Of a stretch of DNA of 64,000 nt, positions 18,373 through 27,939 are shown piece by piece. The stretch is taken from positions 2,170,001 to 2,234,000 of the forward strand of contig NZ_CP027665.1 in NCBI RefSeq assembly GCF_003008555.2, written 5' to 3'. Every line of letters begins with the position of its first letter. The first letter of the stretch is position 1. The translations under genes and the position numbers were made by a program. The notes beneath the pieces were generated by a model. That model did not search any database. It was not told the DNA's origin and saw only the letters and a program-made list of their open reading frames with translations. The stretch comes from Pukyongiella litopenaei (GTDB taxonomy: Bacteria > Pseudomonadota > Alphaproteobacteria > Rhodobacterales > Rhodobacteraceae).

Positions 18373-19167
18373 ATGACCCACCCGCTGCTGACCGACCAGG
18401 ACATTGAGACCTATGACCGCGATGGCGTGGTCCTCGTGCGGGGGCTGTTCGCCGACCAGGTGGCCACCCTGCGCGACGGGATCGCCGCAAACATGGACGA
18501 TCCGGGGCCCTACGCATCCGAGAACAAGCGCGCGGGCCAGAGCGGGCGGTTCTTCGACGATTACTGCAACTGGACCCGGATCCCGCAGTTCCGGGACGCG
18601 ATCGAAACCTCGCCCGCCGCCGAGGTGGCCGCCGACCTGATGCAATCGCCCAGCGTGCAGATGTTCCACGACCATGTTCTGGTCAAGGAACCCGGCACGT
18701 CGATGGCGACGCCCTGGCACCAGGACAGCCCCTATTACTTTGTCGAGGGGATGCAGACGATCAGCTTCTGGTCGCCGCTCGATCCGGTGCGCGAGGCGAC
18801 GCTGCGCTGCGTGGCCGGGTCGCATCGCTGGGAAAAGGACGTGCTGCCGACGCGCTGGGCGTCGGAGGTGGCGTTCTTTGACGGCGGCGACTACATGCCG
18901 GTCCCCGATCCCGAGGCCGAGGGGATGCGGATCGTCGAGTTCGAGATGGAGCCCGGCGACGCGGTGGCCTTCAATTTCCGCACCCTGCATGGCGCGCGCG
19001 GCAATGACAGTCCGACCCGGCGGCGGGCGTTTTCGCTGCGGCTGGTGGGGGAAGACGCGCGCTATGTCGAGCGACCGGGCCCGACCTCGCCGCCCTTTCC
19101 GGGCCATGACATGCAGCCGGGCCAGCGGTTGCGCGAGGACTGGTTCCCGACCCTGCTGCGGCGATAG
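18373..19167 (+). CDS. Phytanoyl-CoA dioxygenase family protein
   Basis: A 264-residue non-heme Fe(II)/2-oxoglutarate oxygenase of the PhyH family. The metal site is visible as HQD in TPWHQDSPYYF and the distal histidine in FRTLHGARGN, followed by RRRAFSLRL, whose arginine usually binds 2-oxoglutarate. A GGAGACC ribosome site precedes ATG 18373. It hydroxylates an unknown small molecule or CoA ester in the cytoplasm. The divergent LysR gene is its likely regulator. Confidence 0.9.
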   Translation: MTHPLLTDQDIETYDRDGVVLVRGLFADQVATLRDGIAANMDDPGPYASENKRAGQSGRFFDDYCNWTRIPQFRDAIETSPAAEVAADLMQSPSVQMFHDHVLVKEPGTSMATPWHQDSPYYFVEGMQTISFWSPLDPVREATLRCVAGSHRWEKDVLPTRWASEVAFFDGGDYMPVPDPEAEGMRIVEFEMEPGDAVAFNFRTLHGARGNDSPTRRRAFSLRLVGEDARYVERPGPTSPPFPGHDMQPGQRLREDWFPTLLRR

Positions 19168-19203
19168 GGGGCGTTGCCCCCTCGGCCTGCGGCCTCACCC
19201 CCA

Positions 19204-19226
19204 GGATATTTCTAGCAAGAGGAAGG
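19204..19226 (+). repeat. Intergenic repeat motif, copy 2
   Basis: The same core as at 7813 (GGATATTT, three bases, GCAAGAGGAAGG), between the convergent PhyH gene and the unrecognised gene ending at 19236. Confidence 0.78.
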
Positions 19227-19235
19227 CGGGGCGGT

Positions 19236-20105
19236 TCAGAACCACTGGCCCGGTTCCATCAGCCCGAGATCCAGCAATTGCCGCGACTGCCAGTCGAACG
19301 GCACCGAGCTGCGCCAGCGGAAGCTCTCGATGGTCTCGGACGAACGGGGGTTCCGCTTGAGCGCCTTGGCGGCGCGGAACGAACAGACCGCCGCGGTCAG
19401 GTTGTGGTGCCAGGGGCAGGCATAGGTGTTGTATTCCTGGTCGTTGAACCTGTGATCGGGGAGGAGTTCCAGGCCGGGCCTGGCGCGGAACAGCGACACC
19501 CGGTCGATGCGGCGGTGAAGCTCGGGGACGAAGTCTTCGTAGCGCCGCCGCAACCCGCCGAAGAAATCCAGCTGCCGTTCCCGGGGCCAGCCGGTTTCCG
19601 GGTCGGTTCGGGCCAGCGCGTAATAGCCGGTGCCGTCCAGCCAGGCATCCCGCGCCACGCCGGTCGGGTCGGCCGCGAGATCGGCGGCGTAGAGGTCGAT
19701 CACGAAGGTGATCATGGCGTCGCGCCGTTCTTCGGCGTGGAAGCTCAGCATTTCCCGGACGCTGCGCGTTTCCGAGAACGGGTGAAACAGGTATTCGGCG
19801 TTGAAACAGTAGTGGAACCAGGTGCCCGGAGCCGCCGCGATCAGCCGGTTCACGGCCTCGGGCAGGGCGTCCGGGGCGCCGGTATCGCAGTCGATCCGGC
19901 AGACCCGGTCGTCGGGCCCGGGCGGGAGCTCGAGTTCCGGCGGCGCCAGCGCCAGCACCGGGTCGAAGCCGCGCGCGAGCAGGTGGCGCAGCGTGGAGCC
20001 GATCTCGACCTCGTCCTCGACGAAGAGGATGGCGACCGGGCCGGGCGCAAGCCGCTGCCGTTCCCGTTGCAGAAAGTCGTTCAGCGACGTGTATGGCCTG
20101 CCCAT
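19236..20105 (-). CDS. Uncharacterised protein, possibly glycosyltransferase-like
   Basis: A 289-residue soluble protein that I do not firmly recognise. It opens with a hydrophobic strand PVAILFVEDEVEIGSTLRHL, then GFDPVLALAP, and has a central WFHYCFNAEYLFHPF and HAEERRDAMITFVIDLYA. The pattern of a strand-helix N terminus, a change-of-locus helix and an aromatic core recalls GT-A-like glycosyltransferases of the Glyco_tranf_2_4 type, but no clear DxD motif is seen. No signal peptide is present. It lies 113 bases from the divergent miaB gene. A membrane-free cytosolic enzyme is the safest description. Confidence 0.6.
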   Translation of the reverse strand: MGRPYTSLNDFLQRERQRLAPGPVAILFVEDEVEIGSTLRHLLARGFDPVLALAPPELELPPGPDDRVCRIDCDTGAPDALPEAVNRLIAAAPGTWFHYCFNAEYLFHPFSETRSVREMLSFHAEERRDAMITFVIDLYAADLAADPTGVARDAWLDGTGYYALARTDPETGWPRERQLDFFGGLRRRYEDFVPELHRRIDRVSLFRARPGLELLPDHRFNDQEYNTYACPWHHNLTAAVCSFRAAKALKRNPRSSETIESFRWRSSVPFDWQSRQLLDLGLMEPGQWF

Positions 20106-20218
20106 CTGTGCCCCTGCTCTGGTCCTGTCGCAAGAATTCGGCTAATTGGGCCGTCATTGCAAGCCGCCCCCGTCCGGTTTAGGGGGGCCGTTCCCGACCA
20201 CCCGCGAAAGCCGTTGCC

Positions 20219-21538
20219 ATGACCGCGCCCAAGAAGCTCTTTATCAAGACCTATGGCTGTCAGATGAATGTCTATGACAGCGAACGCATGGCCGAGGCGC
20301 TGGGCGGGCAGGGCTATGTGGCGACCGACCGTCCCGACGATGCGGACATGATCCTGCTCAACACCTGCCATATCCGCGAAAAGGCGGCCGAGAAGGTCTA
20401 TTCGGAACTGGGCCGGTTCCGGGGGCTGAAGGCCGAGAAGCCCGACCTGAAGATCGGCGTCGCGGGCTGTGTCGCCCAGGCCGAGGGCGAGGAAATCATA
20501 CGCCGGCAGCCGCTGGTCGACCTGGTGGTCGGCCCGCAGAGCTATCACCGCCTGCCCGAGATGGAGGCAAGGGCGCGCAACGGTGAAAAGGCGCTCGAGA
20601 CCGATTTCCCCGAGGAGGACAAGTTCGAGCGGCTGAAGAACCGGCCCCGCGCGGCGCGCGGCCCGACCGCGTTCCTGACCGTCCAGGAAGGCTGCGACAA
20701 GTTCTGCGCCTTCTGCGTGGTGCCCTATACGCGCGGCGCCGAGGTCAGCCGGCCCGCGGGCCGGGTACTCGACGAGGCGCGCGGGCTGGTCGAACGCGGT
20801 GTGCGCGAGATCACGCTGCTGGGGCAGAACGTGAACGCCTATCACGGTGCCGGCGAAGGCGGCGACTGGTCGCTGGCGCGGCTGATCCGCGAACTGGCCC
20901 GGATCGACGGGCTGGAGCGTATCCGCTATACCACCAGCCACCCCAACGACATGGAGGACGATCTGATCGCCGCCCATGGCGACTGTGCCGCGCTGATGCC
21001 CTATCTGCACCTGCCGGTGCAGTCCGGAAGCGACAGGATCCTCAAGCGGATGAACCGCAAGCACACCGCCGAAAGCTATGTCCGGCTGATCGAGAGGATC
21101 AGGGCGGCGCGTCCCGACATCCTGCTGTCGGGCGATTTCATCACCGGGTTTCCCGAAGAAACCGATGCCGATTTCCAGGCTACGATGGACCTGATCGAAG
21201 CGGTGAATTACGGGCAGGCCTATTCCTTCCGCTATTCCACCCGCCCGGGCACGCCCGCGGCCGAACGTCCCCAGGTGCCCGACGAGGTCGCGACCGACCG
21301 GCTGCACCGGCTGCAGGCGCTGATCACGCGTCAGCAACGCGCGGTGCAGGATGCCATGGTCGGGCGCGAGGTCGGGGTCCTGTTCGAGAAACCGGGCCGC
21401 CAGCCGGGCCAGATGGTCGGCAAGTCCGACCATCTGCACGCGGTGCATGTCCAGGCGCCGGATCTGGCGGCGGGCGATCTGCGCCGGGTGCGGATTACCG
21501 CCTCGGGGGCCAATTCGCTCGCGGGCGAGCTGCTGTAG
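20219..21538 (+). CDS. miaB: tRNA-2-methylthio-N6-dimethylallyladenosine synthase
   Basis: A 439-residue methylthiotransferase. The three N-terminal cluster cysteines are in [21 protein letters not shown] and [11 protein letters not shown]; the radical SAM motif is CDKFCAFC; a C-terminal TRAM-like domain follows. It adds the 2-methylthio group to i6A37 of tRNAs, using two Fe-S clusters. MiaB rather than RimO or MtaB is supported by the [12 protein letters not shown] terminus. It starts the plus-strand housekeeping run that includes phoH and ybeY, the neighbours usually seen with miaB. Confidence 0.95.
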   Translation: MTAPKKLFIKTYGCQMNVYDSERMAEALGGQGYVATDRPDDADMILLNTCHIREKAAEKVYSELGRFRGLKAEKPDLKIGVAGCVAQAEGEEIIRRQPLVDLVVGPQSYHRLPEMEARARNGEKALETDFPEEDKFERLKNRPRAARGPTAFLTVQEGCDKFCAFCVVPYTRGAEVSRPAGRVLDEARGLVERGVREITLLGQNVNAYHGAGEGGDWSLARLIRELARIDGLERIRYTTSHPNDMEDDLIAAHGDCAALMPYLHLPVQSGSDRILKRMNRKHTAESYVRLIERIRAARPDILLSGDFITGFPEETDADFQATMDLIEAVNYGQAYSFRYSTRPGTPAAERPQVPDEVATDRLHRLQALITRQQRAVQDAMVGREVGVLFEKPGRQPGQMVGKSDHLHAVHVQAPDLAAGDLRRVRITASGANSLAGELL

Positions 21539-21745
21539 CACCGGCTGTTGCGCGGGTGCGGCACGGGGCGCCGATCCGCCCGCGATGTGGTGCGAATCTG
21601 CAACTTTGCCGCCCCGGGCACCTGAAAAACACGGCCATGGCACGGATTTTTCTGGATTCCTGCCCTCCACCTGACGCATTGATTGACCTGAATTCATGGT
21701 GGCCCGTCGTGTTTTGGGTCGTATGTCCGGGAGGTTGGTTACATC

Positions 21746-22486
21746 ATGGGCAGTCGTCGGATCTCTTCGTCCATCCTTGGCCGGTTGTTCTGCGCGGCCA
21801 TGCTGGCCACGGCGTCGACCGCGGCCGTGGCCGGGAATATCACGCCGGTGGTCGTGGAACCTGCGGTGCAGGAACCGGTCCTTGTCTGGGAAGGCTTCTA
21901 TGCGGGCGGTTCGCTCGGTTATGCCAGCGGCGGTGACGACCGGGTCGGCCATCGCACCCCGGCCGGCGTCAATGTCGCCAGCCCCGGAACGCTGAATCCC
22001 GGCGGTTTCAACTATGGCCTGCGCCTTGGCTGGCGCGGTGAGCGGTTGCTGGAAACCCGGTCCTTCGTCTATGGCGTCGAACTGGGCTATGACGGGGGCA
22101 GCATCGAGGACGATTTCAGCACCGCGACCCACAACGCGGCAGTCGAACTGAATGGCGCGCTGTCGCTGCGGTTGAGAAGCGGGTTCACCAACGAATCGCG
22201 GAACACCTGGTTCTACGGCATGGTGGGCTATACGCGGGGCGATCTCGACTATCGCGTATCCGGGACCGCCGCGGGCGATACCATCAACCTCGATACCGGG
22301 TTCGACACCGACGGCTGGTCGGCCGGCCTGGGCGCCGAACGGATGCTGAACGAAAACCTGTCGCTGACATTCGAATGGGAATACACCGAATTCGATTCCG
22401 TGGTCCTGTTCGACGCGGGCGGGTCGTCGACCAAGGCCACGCCGAAATACAACAATTTCCGCGTCGGCCTGAACTTCCGCTTCTGA
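21746..22486 (+). CDS. Outer-membrane beta-barrel protein
   Basis: A 246-residue exported protein. A signal peptide with a hydrophobic core (ILGRLFCAAMLATAS) probably ends after AAVAG. WEGFYAGGSLGYASGG is the typical first strand of Omp25/OmpW-like small barrels. Alternating strands and glycine-rich turns continue to a terminal phenylalanine in VGLNFRF, the recognition signal for outer-membrane assembly. No ligand or porin specificity can be read. It separates miaB from phoH and has 207 bases upstream that could hold its own promoter. Confidence 0.85.
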   Translation: MGSRRISSSILGRLFCAAMLATASTAAVAGNITPVVVEPAVQEPVLVWEGFYAGGSLGYASGGDDRVGHRTPAGVNVASPGTLNPGGFNYGLRLGWRGERLLETRSFVYGVELGYDGGSIEDDFSTATHNAAVELNGALSLRLRSGFTNESRNTWFYGMVGYTRGDLDYRVSGTAAGDTINLDTGFDTDGWSAGLGAERMLNENLSLTFEWEYTEFDSVVLFDAGGSSTKATPKYNNFRVGLNFRF

Positions 22487-22500
22487 TCCTGCCCGTGCAT

Positions 22501-22529
22501 GGCGTGAACGCGGGGATCGTGATCACGCC
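22501..22529 (+). terminator. Possible hairpin terminator after the outer-membrane protein gene
   Basis: Inverted repeat GGCGTGA (22501-22507) and TCACGCC (22523-22529) with a 15-base loop, 14 bases past the stop. No run of T follows directly, so termination is uncertain. Confidence 0.35.
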
Positions 22530-22549
22530 GATACACTTTCTGCCTGTTG

Positions 22550-23635
22550 ATGCTTGCGCAAGACCTGCGAATCTTGGCACGCTTTGTCCAGACCGCCACA
22601 ACAGGAGACCGGATTGGCCATTGGCGTCCTGACCCCCCGCAAACCGGCGACGCCGCGACCGAAGCGCTGCTGGAATTTCCCGACAACCGGCTTCTCATCG
22701 ACCTGTGTGGCGAATTTGACCGCAATCTGGCCGAAATCGAAAGCAAGCTGGGTGTGCAGATCCTGCGCCGTGGCAATCAGCTGGTGGTGCTGGGCGACGA
22801 GGCGCCGCGCCAGCAGGCGGTGGAAACCCTGTCGGCGCTCTATGCCCGGCTCGAGGCCGGGCGCCCCGTCGAGGCGGCCGATATCGACCGCGAATTGCGG
22901 ATGGGCAGCACCGAGCCGGATATCGGCGCCCGCGCGGGCGACCAGCTCGAGATGTTCCGCGGCGGCCCGGTCGAGATCCGCACCCGCAAGAAACTGGTCG
23001 AGCCGCGGACGGATGCGCAGAAGGCCTATGTGCGGTCGCTGTTCGAACATGAATTGGCCTTTGGGATCGGCCCGGCGGGGACGGGCAAGACCTATCTCGC
23101 CGTGGCCGCGGGTGTTTCGATGTTCATCAACGGCCATGTGGACCGGATCATCCTGTCGCGCCCCGCGGTCGAGGCGGGCGAGAAACTCGGCTATCTGCCC
23201 GGCGACATGAAGGACAAGGTCGATCCCTACATGCAGCCGCTCTATGACGCGCTGAACGATTTTCTGCCCGGCAAGCAACTGGCCAAGCTGATCGAGGAAA
23301 AGCGCATCGAGATCGCGCCGCTGGCCTTCATGCGCGGGCGCACGCTGGCGAATGCCTTCGTGGTGCTGGACGAGGCGCAGAACGCCACCACCATGCAGAT
23401 GAAAATGTTCCTGACCCGGCTGGGCGAAGGGTCGCGCATGGTGATCACCGGCGATCGCAGCCAGGTCGACCTGCCGCGCGGCGTGCCGTCGGGGCTGGCC
23501 GATGCCGAACGGCTGCTCGGCGGGATCGGCGGCATCAGCTTCAACTACTTCACCTCCGCCGACGTGGTGCGCCACCCGCTCGTGGCCGCGATCATCGAGG
23601 CCTACGAGGCGGATACCGGGGGCGGGGCCCGCTGA
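22550..23635 (+). CDS. phoH: PhoH family ATPase, probable N-terminal frameshift
   Basis: A PhoH-like P-loop protein. Walker A is [13 protein letters not shown] and Walker B is [11 protein letters not shown], followed by [15 protein letters not shown], all intact. It is preceded by a small KH-like region ([17 protein letters not shown]). The frame is open from 22550, but a better start lies in another frame: TTG at 22614 with AGGAG seven bases before, reading [13 protein letters not shown] up to about 22655, where inserting one base would join it to [12 protein letters not shown] infer a one-base deletion or sequencing error near 22655. PhoH is a cytoplasmic ATPase thought to act in RNA metabolism with YbeY, whose gene follows within five bases. 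Confidence 0.88.
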   Translation: MLAQDLRILARFVQTATTGDRIGHWRPDPPQTGDAATEALLEFPDNRLLIDLCGEFDRNLAEIESKLGVQILRRGNQLVVLGDEAPRQQAVETLSALYARLEAGRPVEAADIDRELRMGSTEPDIGARAGDQLEMFRGGPVEIRTRKKLVEPRTDAQKAYVRSLFEHELAFGIGPAGTGKTYLAVAAGVSMFINGHVDRIILSRPAVEAGEKLGYLPGDMKDKVDPYMQPLYDALNDFLPGKQLAKLIEEKRIEIAPLAFMRGRTLANAFVVLDEAQNATTMQMKMFLTRLGEGSRMVITGDRSQVDLPRGVPSGLADAERLLGGIGGISFNYFTSADVVRHPLVAAIIEAYEADTGGGAR

Positions 23636-23639
23636 TCCC

Positions 23640-24140
23640 ATGCAGCTCGACCTGACGATCGAGGACGACCGCTGGGCGCGGCCGGGTATCGCGATGCTGG
23701 CCGTAACCGCCTTTGCCGCCACGCTGGCGCATCTGGGCATTGACGGCACCGGCTGCGAAATCAGCCTGCTGGCCTGCGATGACGACCGCATCGCCGCGCT
23801 GAACGCGGAATTCCGGGACCGGTCCGCGCCCACCAACGTGCTCAGCTGGCCGGCCGCCGATCTGGCGGCGGAGGCGGCCGGTGCCGCGCCGCGCCCGCCG
23901 GTGCCCGATATCATGGGCGAGACCGCGCTGGGCGACATCGCGATTGCCTATGACACCTGCGCGCGCGAGGCGGAGGCCGCCGGAAAACCGCTCTCGGATC
24001 ACGCCACCCATCTGCTCGTTCACGGGCTGTTGCACCTGCTGGGCTACGATCATGTGCGTGATACCGATGCCACGTTGATGGAACGTCACGAAACAGAGAT
24101 ACTTGGCAGACTGGGGTTGGATGACCCATATAGGGATTAG
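23640..24140 (+). CDS. ybeY: Endoribonuclease YbeY (rRNA maturation factor)
   Basis: A 166-residue UPF0054 protein. The zinc motif H-x3-H-x5-H is HGLLHLLGYDH near the C terminus, preceded by the strands NVLSWPA and MGETALGDIAIAYD. YbeY processes the 3' end of 16S rRNA and takes part in ribosome quality control. The start at 23640 follows phoH by four bases, so the two are translationally linked; the corC-like gene follows 33 bases later. This phoH-ybeY-corC-lnt order is widely conserved in proteobacteria. Confidence 0.95.
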   Translation: MQLDLTIEDDRWARPGIAMLAVTAFAATLAHLGIDGTGCEISLLACDDDRIAALNAEFRDRSAPTNVLSWPAADLAAEAAGAAPRPPVPDIMGETALGDIAIAYDTCAREAEAAGKPLSDHATHLLVHGLLHLLGYDHVRDTDATLMERHETEILGRLGLDDPYRD

Positions 24141-24173
24141 ACCGGGGGCAGGCCCCCTTTCTGGACAGGACAG

Positions 24174-25064
24174 ATGGACGACATCGAAGGCAGTTCTGGC
24201 GCGGCGCAGCGCGCGCAGCCCGAGAACGACATGGCACCAGAACCCGAAGACAGGCCCGGATTTTTCGGCCGCATCTTCGAGGCGCTGAGCCCGGCAGAAG
24301 ACGAAACCGGACCACGGCTCAACGGCACGGGCAGCAGCCCGGCGCCGTCGCATGGCATGATCAATCTGCGCCGGATGCGGGTCGAGGACGTGGCGATTCC
24401 CAAGGCGGATATCGTCGCGGTCCCGGACAGCATCGGCAAGGACGAGCTGGTCAGGGTGTTCCGTGAAAACGGCCTGACCCGGATCCCGGTCTATTCCGGC
24501 ACGCTCGATACCCCGATCGGGCTGGTCAATTTCAAGGATTTCGCCCTGAATCACGGGTTCAACGGCAATGGCGGCGATTTCGATCTCGAATCGCTGCTGC
24601 GGCCCCTGCTGTTCGTGCCGCCCTCGATGCCGATCGGGGTGCTGCTGGCCAAGATGCAGACCGAACGGCGGCACATGGCGCTGGTGATCGACGAATATGG
24701 CGGCGTGGACGGGCTGGTGACCATCGAGGACCTGATCGAACAGGTGGTCGGCGAAATCGAGGACGAACACGACACCGACGAGGCGCAGAGCTGGGTCAAG
24801 GAGAAACCCGGCTGCTACCTGGCGCTGTCCAAGACCCCGCTCGAGGAATTCGAAGCCGAAACCGGGTGTTCGCTCACCGAGGCGGACGAGGTCGACGGCG
24901 AAGAGATAGACACGCTCGGCGGGCTGGTCTTCATGCTCGCCGGCCGGGTTCCGGCGCGCGGCGAGGTCGTCGTGCATCCCGATGGCCCGGAATTCGAGGT
25001 GATCGACGCGGATCCCCGGCGGATCAAGCGGCTGCGGGTGCGCTTGCCGGACGCCGCCGCGTGA
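24174..25064 (+). CDS. CBS-domain HlyC/CorC family protein
   Basis: A 296-residue cytosolic protein. After an acidic N terminus, MRRMRVEDVAIPKADI begins a CBS pair running to LVTIEDLIEQVVGEIEDEHD, the CorC hallmark, then the C-terminal CorC_HlyC domain (EVDGEEIDTLGGLVFMLAGR). No membrane DUF21 domain is present, so this is the short CorC/YbeX type. Related proteins are linked to magnesium/cobalt efflux or ribosome maturation; the position between ybeY and lnt matches E. coli ybeX. The exact function is uncertain. Confidence 0.9.
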   Translation: MDDIEGSSGAAQRAQPENDMAPEPEDRPGFFGRIFEALSPAEDETGPRLNGTGSSPAPSHGMINLRRMRVEDVAIPKADIVAVPDSIGKDELVRVFRENGLTRIPVYSGTLDTPIGLVNFKDFALNHGFNGNGGDFDLESLLRPLLFVPPSMPIGVLLAKMQTERRHMALVIDEYGGVDGLVTIEDLIEQVVGEIEDEHDTDEAQSWVKEKPGCYLALSKTPLEEFEAETGCSLTEADEVDGEEIDTLGGLVFMLAGRVPARGEVVVHPDGPEFEVIDADPRRIKRLRVRLPDAAA

Positions 25065-25071
25065 TCGCAAC

Positions 25072-26592
25072 ATGAGCCCAATCGCGCGCCGGCCTGCCGC
25101 GGCACGGTTCGCCGCGGCCGTGCTGGCGGGGGCGGTGGCCGCATCCGGGCTGGCGCCGCTCGGGCTCTGGCCGCTGACGCTGCTGGCGCTGCTGCTGGTG
25201 CCGGGGCTGTTCCTGGCCGCATCGGGCACGCGGGCGGCGGCCCTGACCGGCTGGGCGTTCGGGGCGGGCTATTTCGCACATGCGCTGTTCTGGATTGTCG
25301 AGCCGTTCCTGGTCGAACCGGACCGCCACGGATGGATGGCGCCGTTCGCGCTGGTGTTCCTGGCCGGGGGGCTGGCGCTGTTCTGGGCCGCCGGGTTCGC
25401 CGCCGCCCATGCGCTGGGACGGGGACGGGCGGACCGCGTATTGGCGCTGGTCCTGTGCTGGACCCTGGCCGAGATCGCGCGGGCGGTGCTGCTGACCGGG
25501 TTTCCCTGGGCCGCGCTGGCGCAGGTCTGGGTCGACACCGATGCGCGGTTGCTGCTGGCCTGGATCGGGCCGCAGGGGCTGGCGCTGGCCACGCTGCTGG
25601 TCACCCTGCCGGCGGGGGCGATGATCACCGGACCGGGCTGGCGGCGATGGGCCGCGCCCGCACCGGCGCTGCTGCTGATCGCGGTCGTGATGCTGGCGCG
25701 CTGGGCATCGCCCGAGGTGACCGACACCCCGACGGTGGTGCGGCTGGTGCAGCCCAACGCACCGCAGGATCAGAAATGGGACCCGGCGATGATCCCGGTG
25801 TTCTTCGACCGCCAGATCGCGGCCACCGCCGCGCCCGCCGACACCGGCGGACGCCCGGACCTGATCGTCTGGCCCGAAACCGCGATCCCGGTTCTGCTCG
25901 GCCATGCCGAAGAAACCCTCGCCGTGATCGCCCAGGCGGCCGAGGGCGTGCCGGTGGTGTTCGGGGTGCAGCGGCGCGACGGGGTGCGGATCTACAATTC
26001 GCTCGCCGTGCTCGGCGGCGCGGGCGCGGTGGCGGGCATCTATGACAAGCATCACCTGGTGCCCTTCGGCGAATATGTCCCGCTCGGGGATCTGGCGGCG
26101 CGGTTCGGTCTGCGGGGCTTTGCCGCCCGCGAAGGCGACGGCTACAGCGCCGGGCCGGGGCCGCGGGTGCTGGCATTGCCGGGCATCGGCCCGGTGCTGC
26201 CGCTGATCTGCTACGAGGCCGTGTTCCCGCGCGAGGTGAACGCCGCGCCGGAACGCCCGGCGGCATTGTTGCAGATCACCAACGATGCGTGGTTCGGCAC
26301 CCGGGCGGGGCCGTATCAGCATCTCGCGCAGGCGCGGATGCGGGCGGCCGAACAGGGGCTGCCGATGGTGCGGGTCGCCAATACCGGCGTATCGGCGGTG
26401 ATCGACCCGCTGGGCCGCGTGACCGCATCGCTGCCGCTGGGCGCGACCGGTTTTGCCGACGCGGCACTGCCGGCGCCGTTTGGGCCCACCGCCTATGCGC
26501 GTCTGGGCGACGGGCCGCTGCTGGTGTTGCTGGCCGCGCTGGCGCTGGCGTTGATCTGGCGGCGCGTTAACGCCGGTTCGATTGGCAGTTGA
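25072..26592 (+). CDS. lnt: Apolipoprotein N-acyltransferase
   Basis: A 506-residue inner-membrane enzyme. The N-terminal half contains about six membrane segments; the C-terminal half is a periplasmic nitrilase-like domain with the Glu-Lys-Cys triad visible in VWPETAIPV, YDKHHLVPFGEYVP and LICYEAVFP. A last helix (GPLLVLLAALALALIW) anchors the C terminus. It adds the third acyl chain to lipoproteins. It starts eight bases after the corC-like gene, in the same operon. Confidence 0.95.
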   Translation: MSPIARRPAAARFAAAVLAGAVAASGLAPLGLWPLTLLALLLVPGLFLAASGTRAAALTGWAFGAGYFAHALFWIVEPFLVEPDRHGWMAPFALVFLAGGLALFWAAGFAAAHALGRGRADRVLALVLCWTLAEIARAVLLTGFPWAALAQVWVDTDARLLLAWIGPQGLALATLLVTLPAGAMITGPGWRRWAAPAPALLLIAVVMLARWASPEVTDTPTVVRLVQPNAPQDQKWDPAMIPVFFDRQIAATAAPADTGGRPDLIVWPETAIPVLLGHAEETLAVIAQAAEGVPVVFGVQRRDGVRIYNSLAVLGGAGAVAGIYDKHHLVPFGEYVPLGDLAARFGLRGFAAREGDGYSAGPGPRVLALPGIGPVLPLICYEAVFPREVNAAPERPAALLQITNDAWFGTRAGPYQHLAQARMRAAEQGLPMVRVANTGVSAVIDPLGRVTASLPLGATGFADAALPAPFGPTAYARLGDGPLLVLLAALALALIWRRVNAGSIGS

Positions 26593-26595
26593 CCT

Positions 26596-26610
26596 GCGCC
26601 CGGCGGGCGC
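26596..26610 (+). terminator. GC hairpin between lnt and the metK leader
   Basis: Perfect six-base stem GCGCCC / GGGCGC with a three-base loop, directly behind the lnt stop and ahead of the riboswitch. It lacks a T run, so it may pause or end lnt transcription but is not a textbook terminator. Confidence 0.35.
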
Positions 26611-26623
26611 GTAACCGTTCGGG

Positions 26624-26675
26624 GTCGCCACAACGGCTTCCTGGCGTGGCGCCTATTTTTTGGGTTAATGGAGCA
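26624..26675 (+). promoter_or_regulatory. SAM/SAH riboswitch upstream of metK
   Basis: The leader contains ACAACGGCTTCCTGGCGT, which I recognise as the conserved core of the SAM/SAH riboswitch class. Stem P1 pairs CGCCAC (26626-26631) with GTGGCG (26646-26651). The loop GGCTTCC (26635-26641) can pair with GGAGC (26670-26674), forming an H-type pseudoknot that buries the metK ribosome-binding site. Ligand binding would therefore repress metK translation. Compared with the minimal structure I know, the linker between P1 and the ribosome site is longer here and T-rich (26652-26669). Confidence 0.88.
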
Positions 26676-26679
26676 CCAC

Positions 26680-27861
26680 ATGTCCCGACAGAATTATGTT
26701 TTCACCTCGGAATCCGTTTCCGAGGGGCATCCCGACAAGGTCTGCGACCGCATTTCCGATGCCGTTCTCGACGCCTTTCTCGCCGAGGAACCCGAGGCGC
26801 GTGTCGCCTGCGAAACCTTCGCCACCACCAACCGGGTGGTCATCGGTGGCGAGGTCGGGCTGTCGGATCAGACCAAGCTGAAAGACTACATGGGCCGGAT
26901 CGACGAGATCGCCCGCGCCTGCATCAAGGATATCGGCTACGAGCAGGACAAGTTCCACCATGCCCGTTGCGAGATCACCAACCTGCTGCACGAGCAGTCG
27001 GCGCATATCGCCATCGGCGTCAATGCCGCCGACAACAAGGACGAAGGCGCCGGCGACCAGGGCATCATGTTCGGCTATGCCACCAACGAGACGCCCGCGC
27101 TGATGCCGGCGCCGATCCAGTATGCCCACGCGATCCTGCGGCGGCTGGCAGAGGCCCGCAAGTCCGGCGCCGAACCGGCGCTCGGACCCGACGCCAAGAG
27201 CCAGCTTTCGGTCGTCTACAAGGACGGCAAGCCGGTGGGCGTGTCGTCGCTGGTCCTGTCGACGCAGCACCTGGACGAATCGCTCGAGAGCGGTGACATC
27301 CGCGCCATCGTCACGCCCTATATCCAGGACGTGCTTCCCGAAGGCTGGCTCAGCGATGCCACCGAATGGCACGTCAACCCGACCGGCAAGTTCGTGATCG
27401 GCGGCCCGGACGGGGATGCCGGCCTGACCGGGCGCAAGATCATCGTCGATACCTATGGCGGTGCCGCACCGCATGGCGGCGGCGCGTTCTCGGGCAAGGA
27501 CCCGACCAAGGTGGACCGTTCCGCCGCCTATGCCGCGCGCTACCTGGCCAAGAACATCGTTGCCGCCGGCCTGGCCGACCGGGCGACGCTGCAGTTGAGC
27601 TATGCGATCGGCGTGTCGCGCCCGTTGTCGATCTATGTCGATACCCATGGCACCGGAACCGTGCCGGATGACCGGATCGAGGCCGCGGTCGGGCAGGTGA
27701 TGGACCTGACCCCGCGCGGGATCCGCGAGCATCTGGGCCTGAACCGGCCGATCTATCAGCGGACCGCGGCCTATGGCCATTTCGGGCGCGACCCCGACGC
27801 GGATGGCGGGTTCTCGTGGGAACGCACCGACCTGACGGATGCGCTGACTGGCGCGGTCTGA
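26680..27861 (+). CDS. metK: S-adenosylmethionine synthase
   Basis: A 393-residue MetK. Motifs are [28 protein letters not shown], and [16 protein letters not shown], with the catalytic histidine and P-loop-like lysines intact. It makes SAM from methionine and ATP. The start at 26680 ([11 protein letters not shown]) is chosen over an in-frame ATG 12 bases upstream because that earlier ATG overlaps the GGAG ribosome site and lies inside the riboswitch pseudoknot. trmB, a SAM user, follows 78 bases later. Confidence 0.97.
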   Translation: MSRQNYVFTSESVSEGHPDKVCDRISDAVLDAFLAEEPEARVACETFATTNRVVIGGEVGLSDQTKLKDYMGRIDEIARACIKDIGYEQDKFHHARCEITNLLHEQSAHIAIGVNAADNKDEGAGDQGIMFGYATNETPALMPAPIQYAHAILRRLAEARKSGAEPALGPDAKSQLSVVYKDGKPVGVSSLVLSTQHLDESLESGDIRAIVTPYIQDVLPEGWLSDATEWHVNPTGKFVIGGPDGDAGLTGRKIIVDTYGGAAPHGGGAFSGKDPTKVDRSAAYAARYLAKNIVAAGLADRATLQLSYAIGVSRPLSIYVDTHGTGTVPDDRIEAAVGQVMDLTPRGIREHLGLNRPIYQRTAAYGHFGRDPDADGGFSWERTDLTDALTGAV

Positions 27862-27939
27862 CGAGTTCGATCTGACTGGCGGGGCGTTTCGGAACCAGGG
27901 CGTTGCGTTGCCGTTGCGGCGGCGCTACACCCCCGCGCC

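Noticed and set aside
20081-22132. 683-residue minus-strand open frame across miaB
   Set aside because: Antisense to miaB and the outer-membrane protein gene, both with strong motifs; no start or domain support.
26668-26679. ATG at 26668 as metK start
   Set aside because: It overlaps the GGAG ribosome site inside the riboswitch pseudoknot, and MetK proteins start at the [11 protein letters not shown] at 26680.
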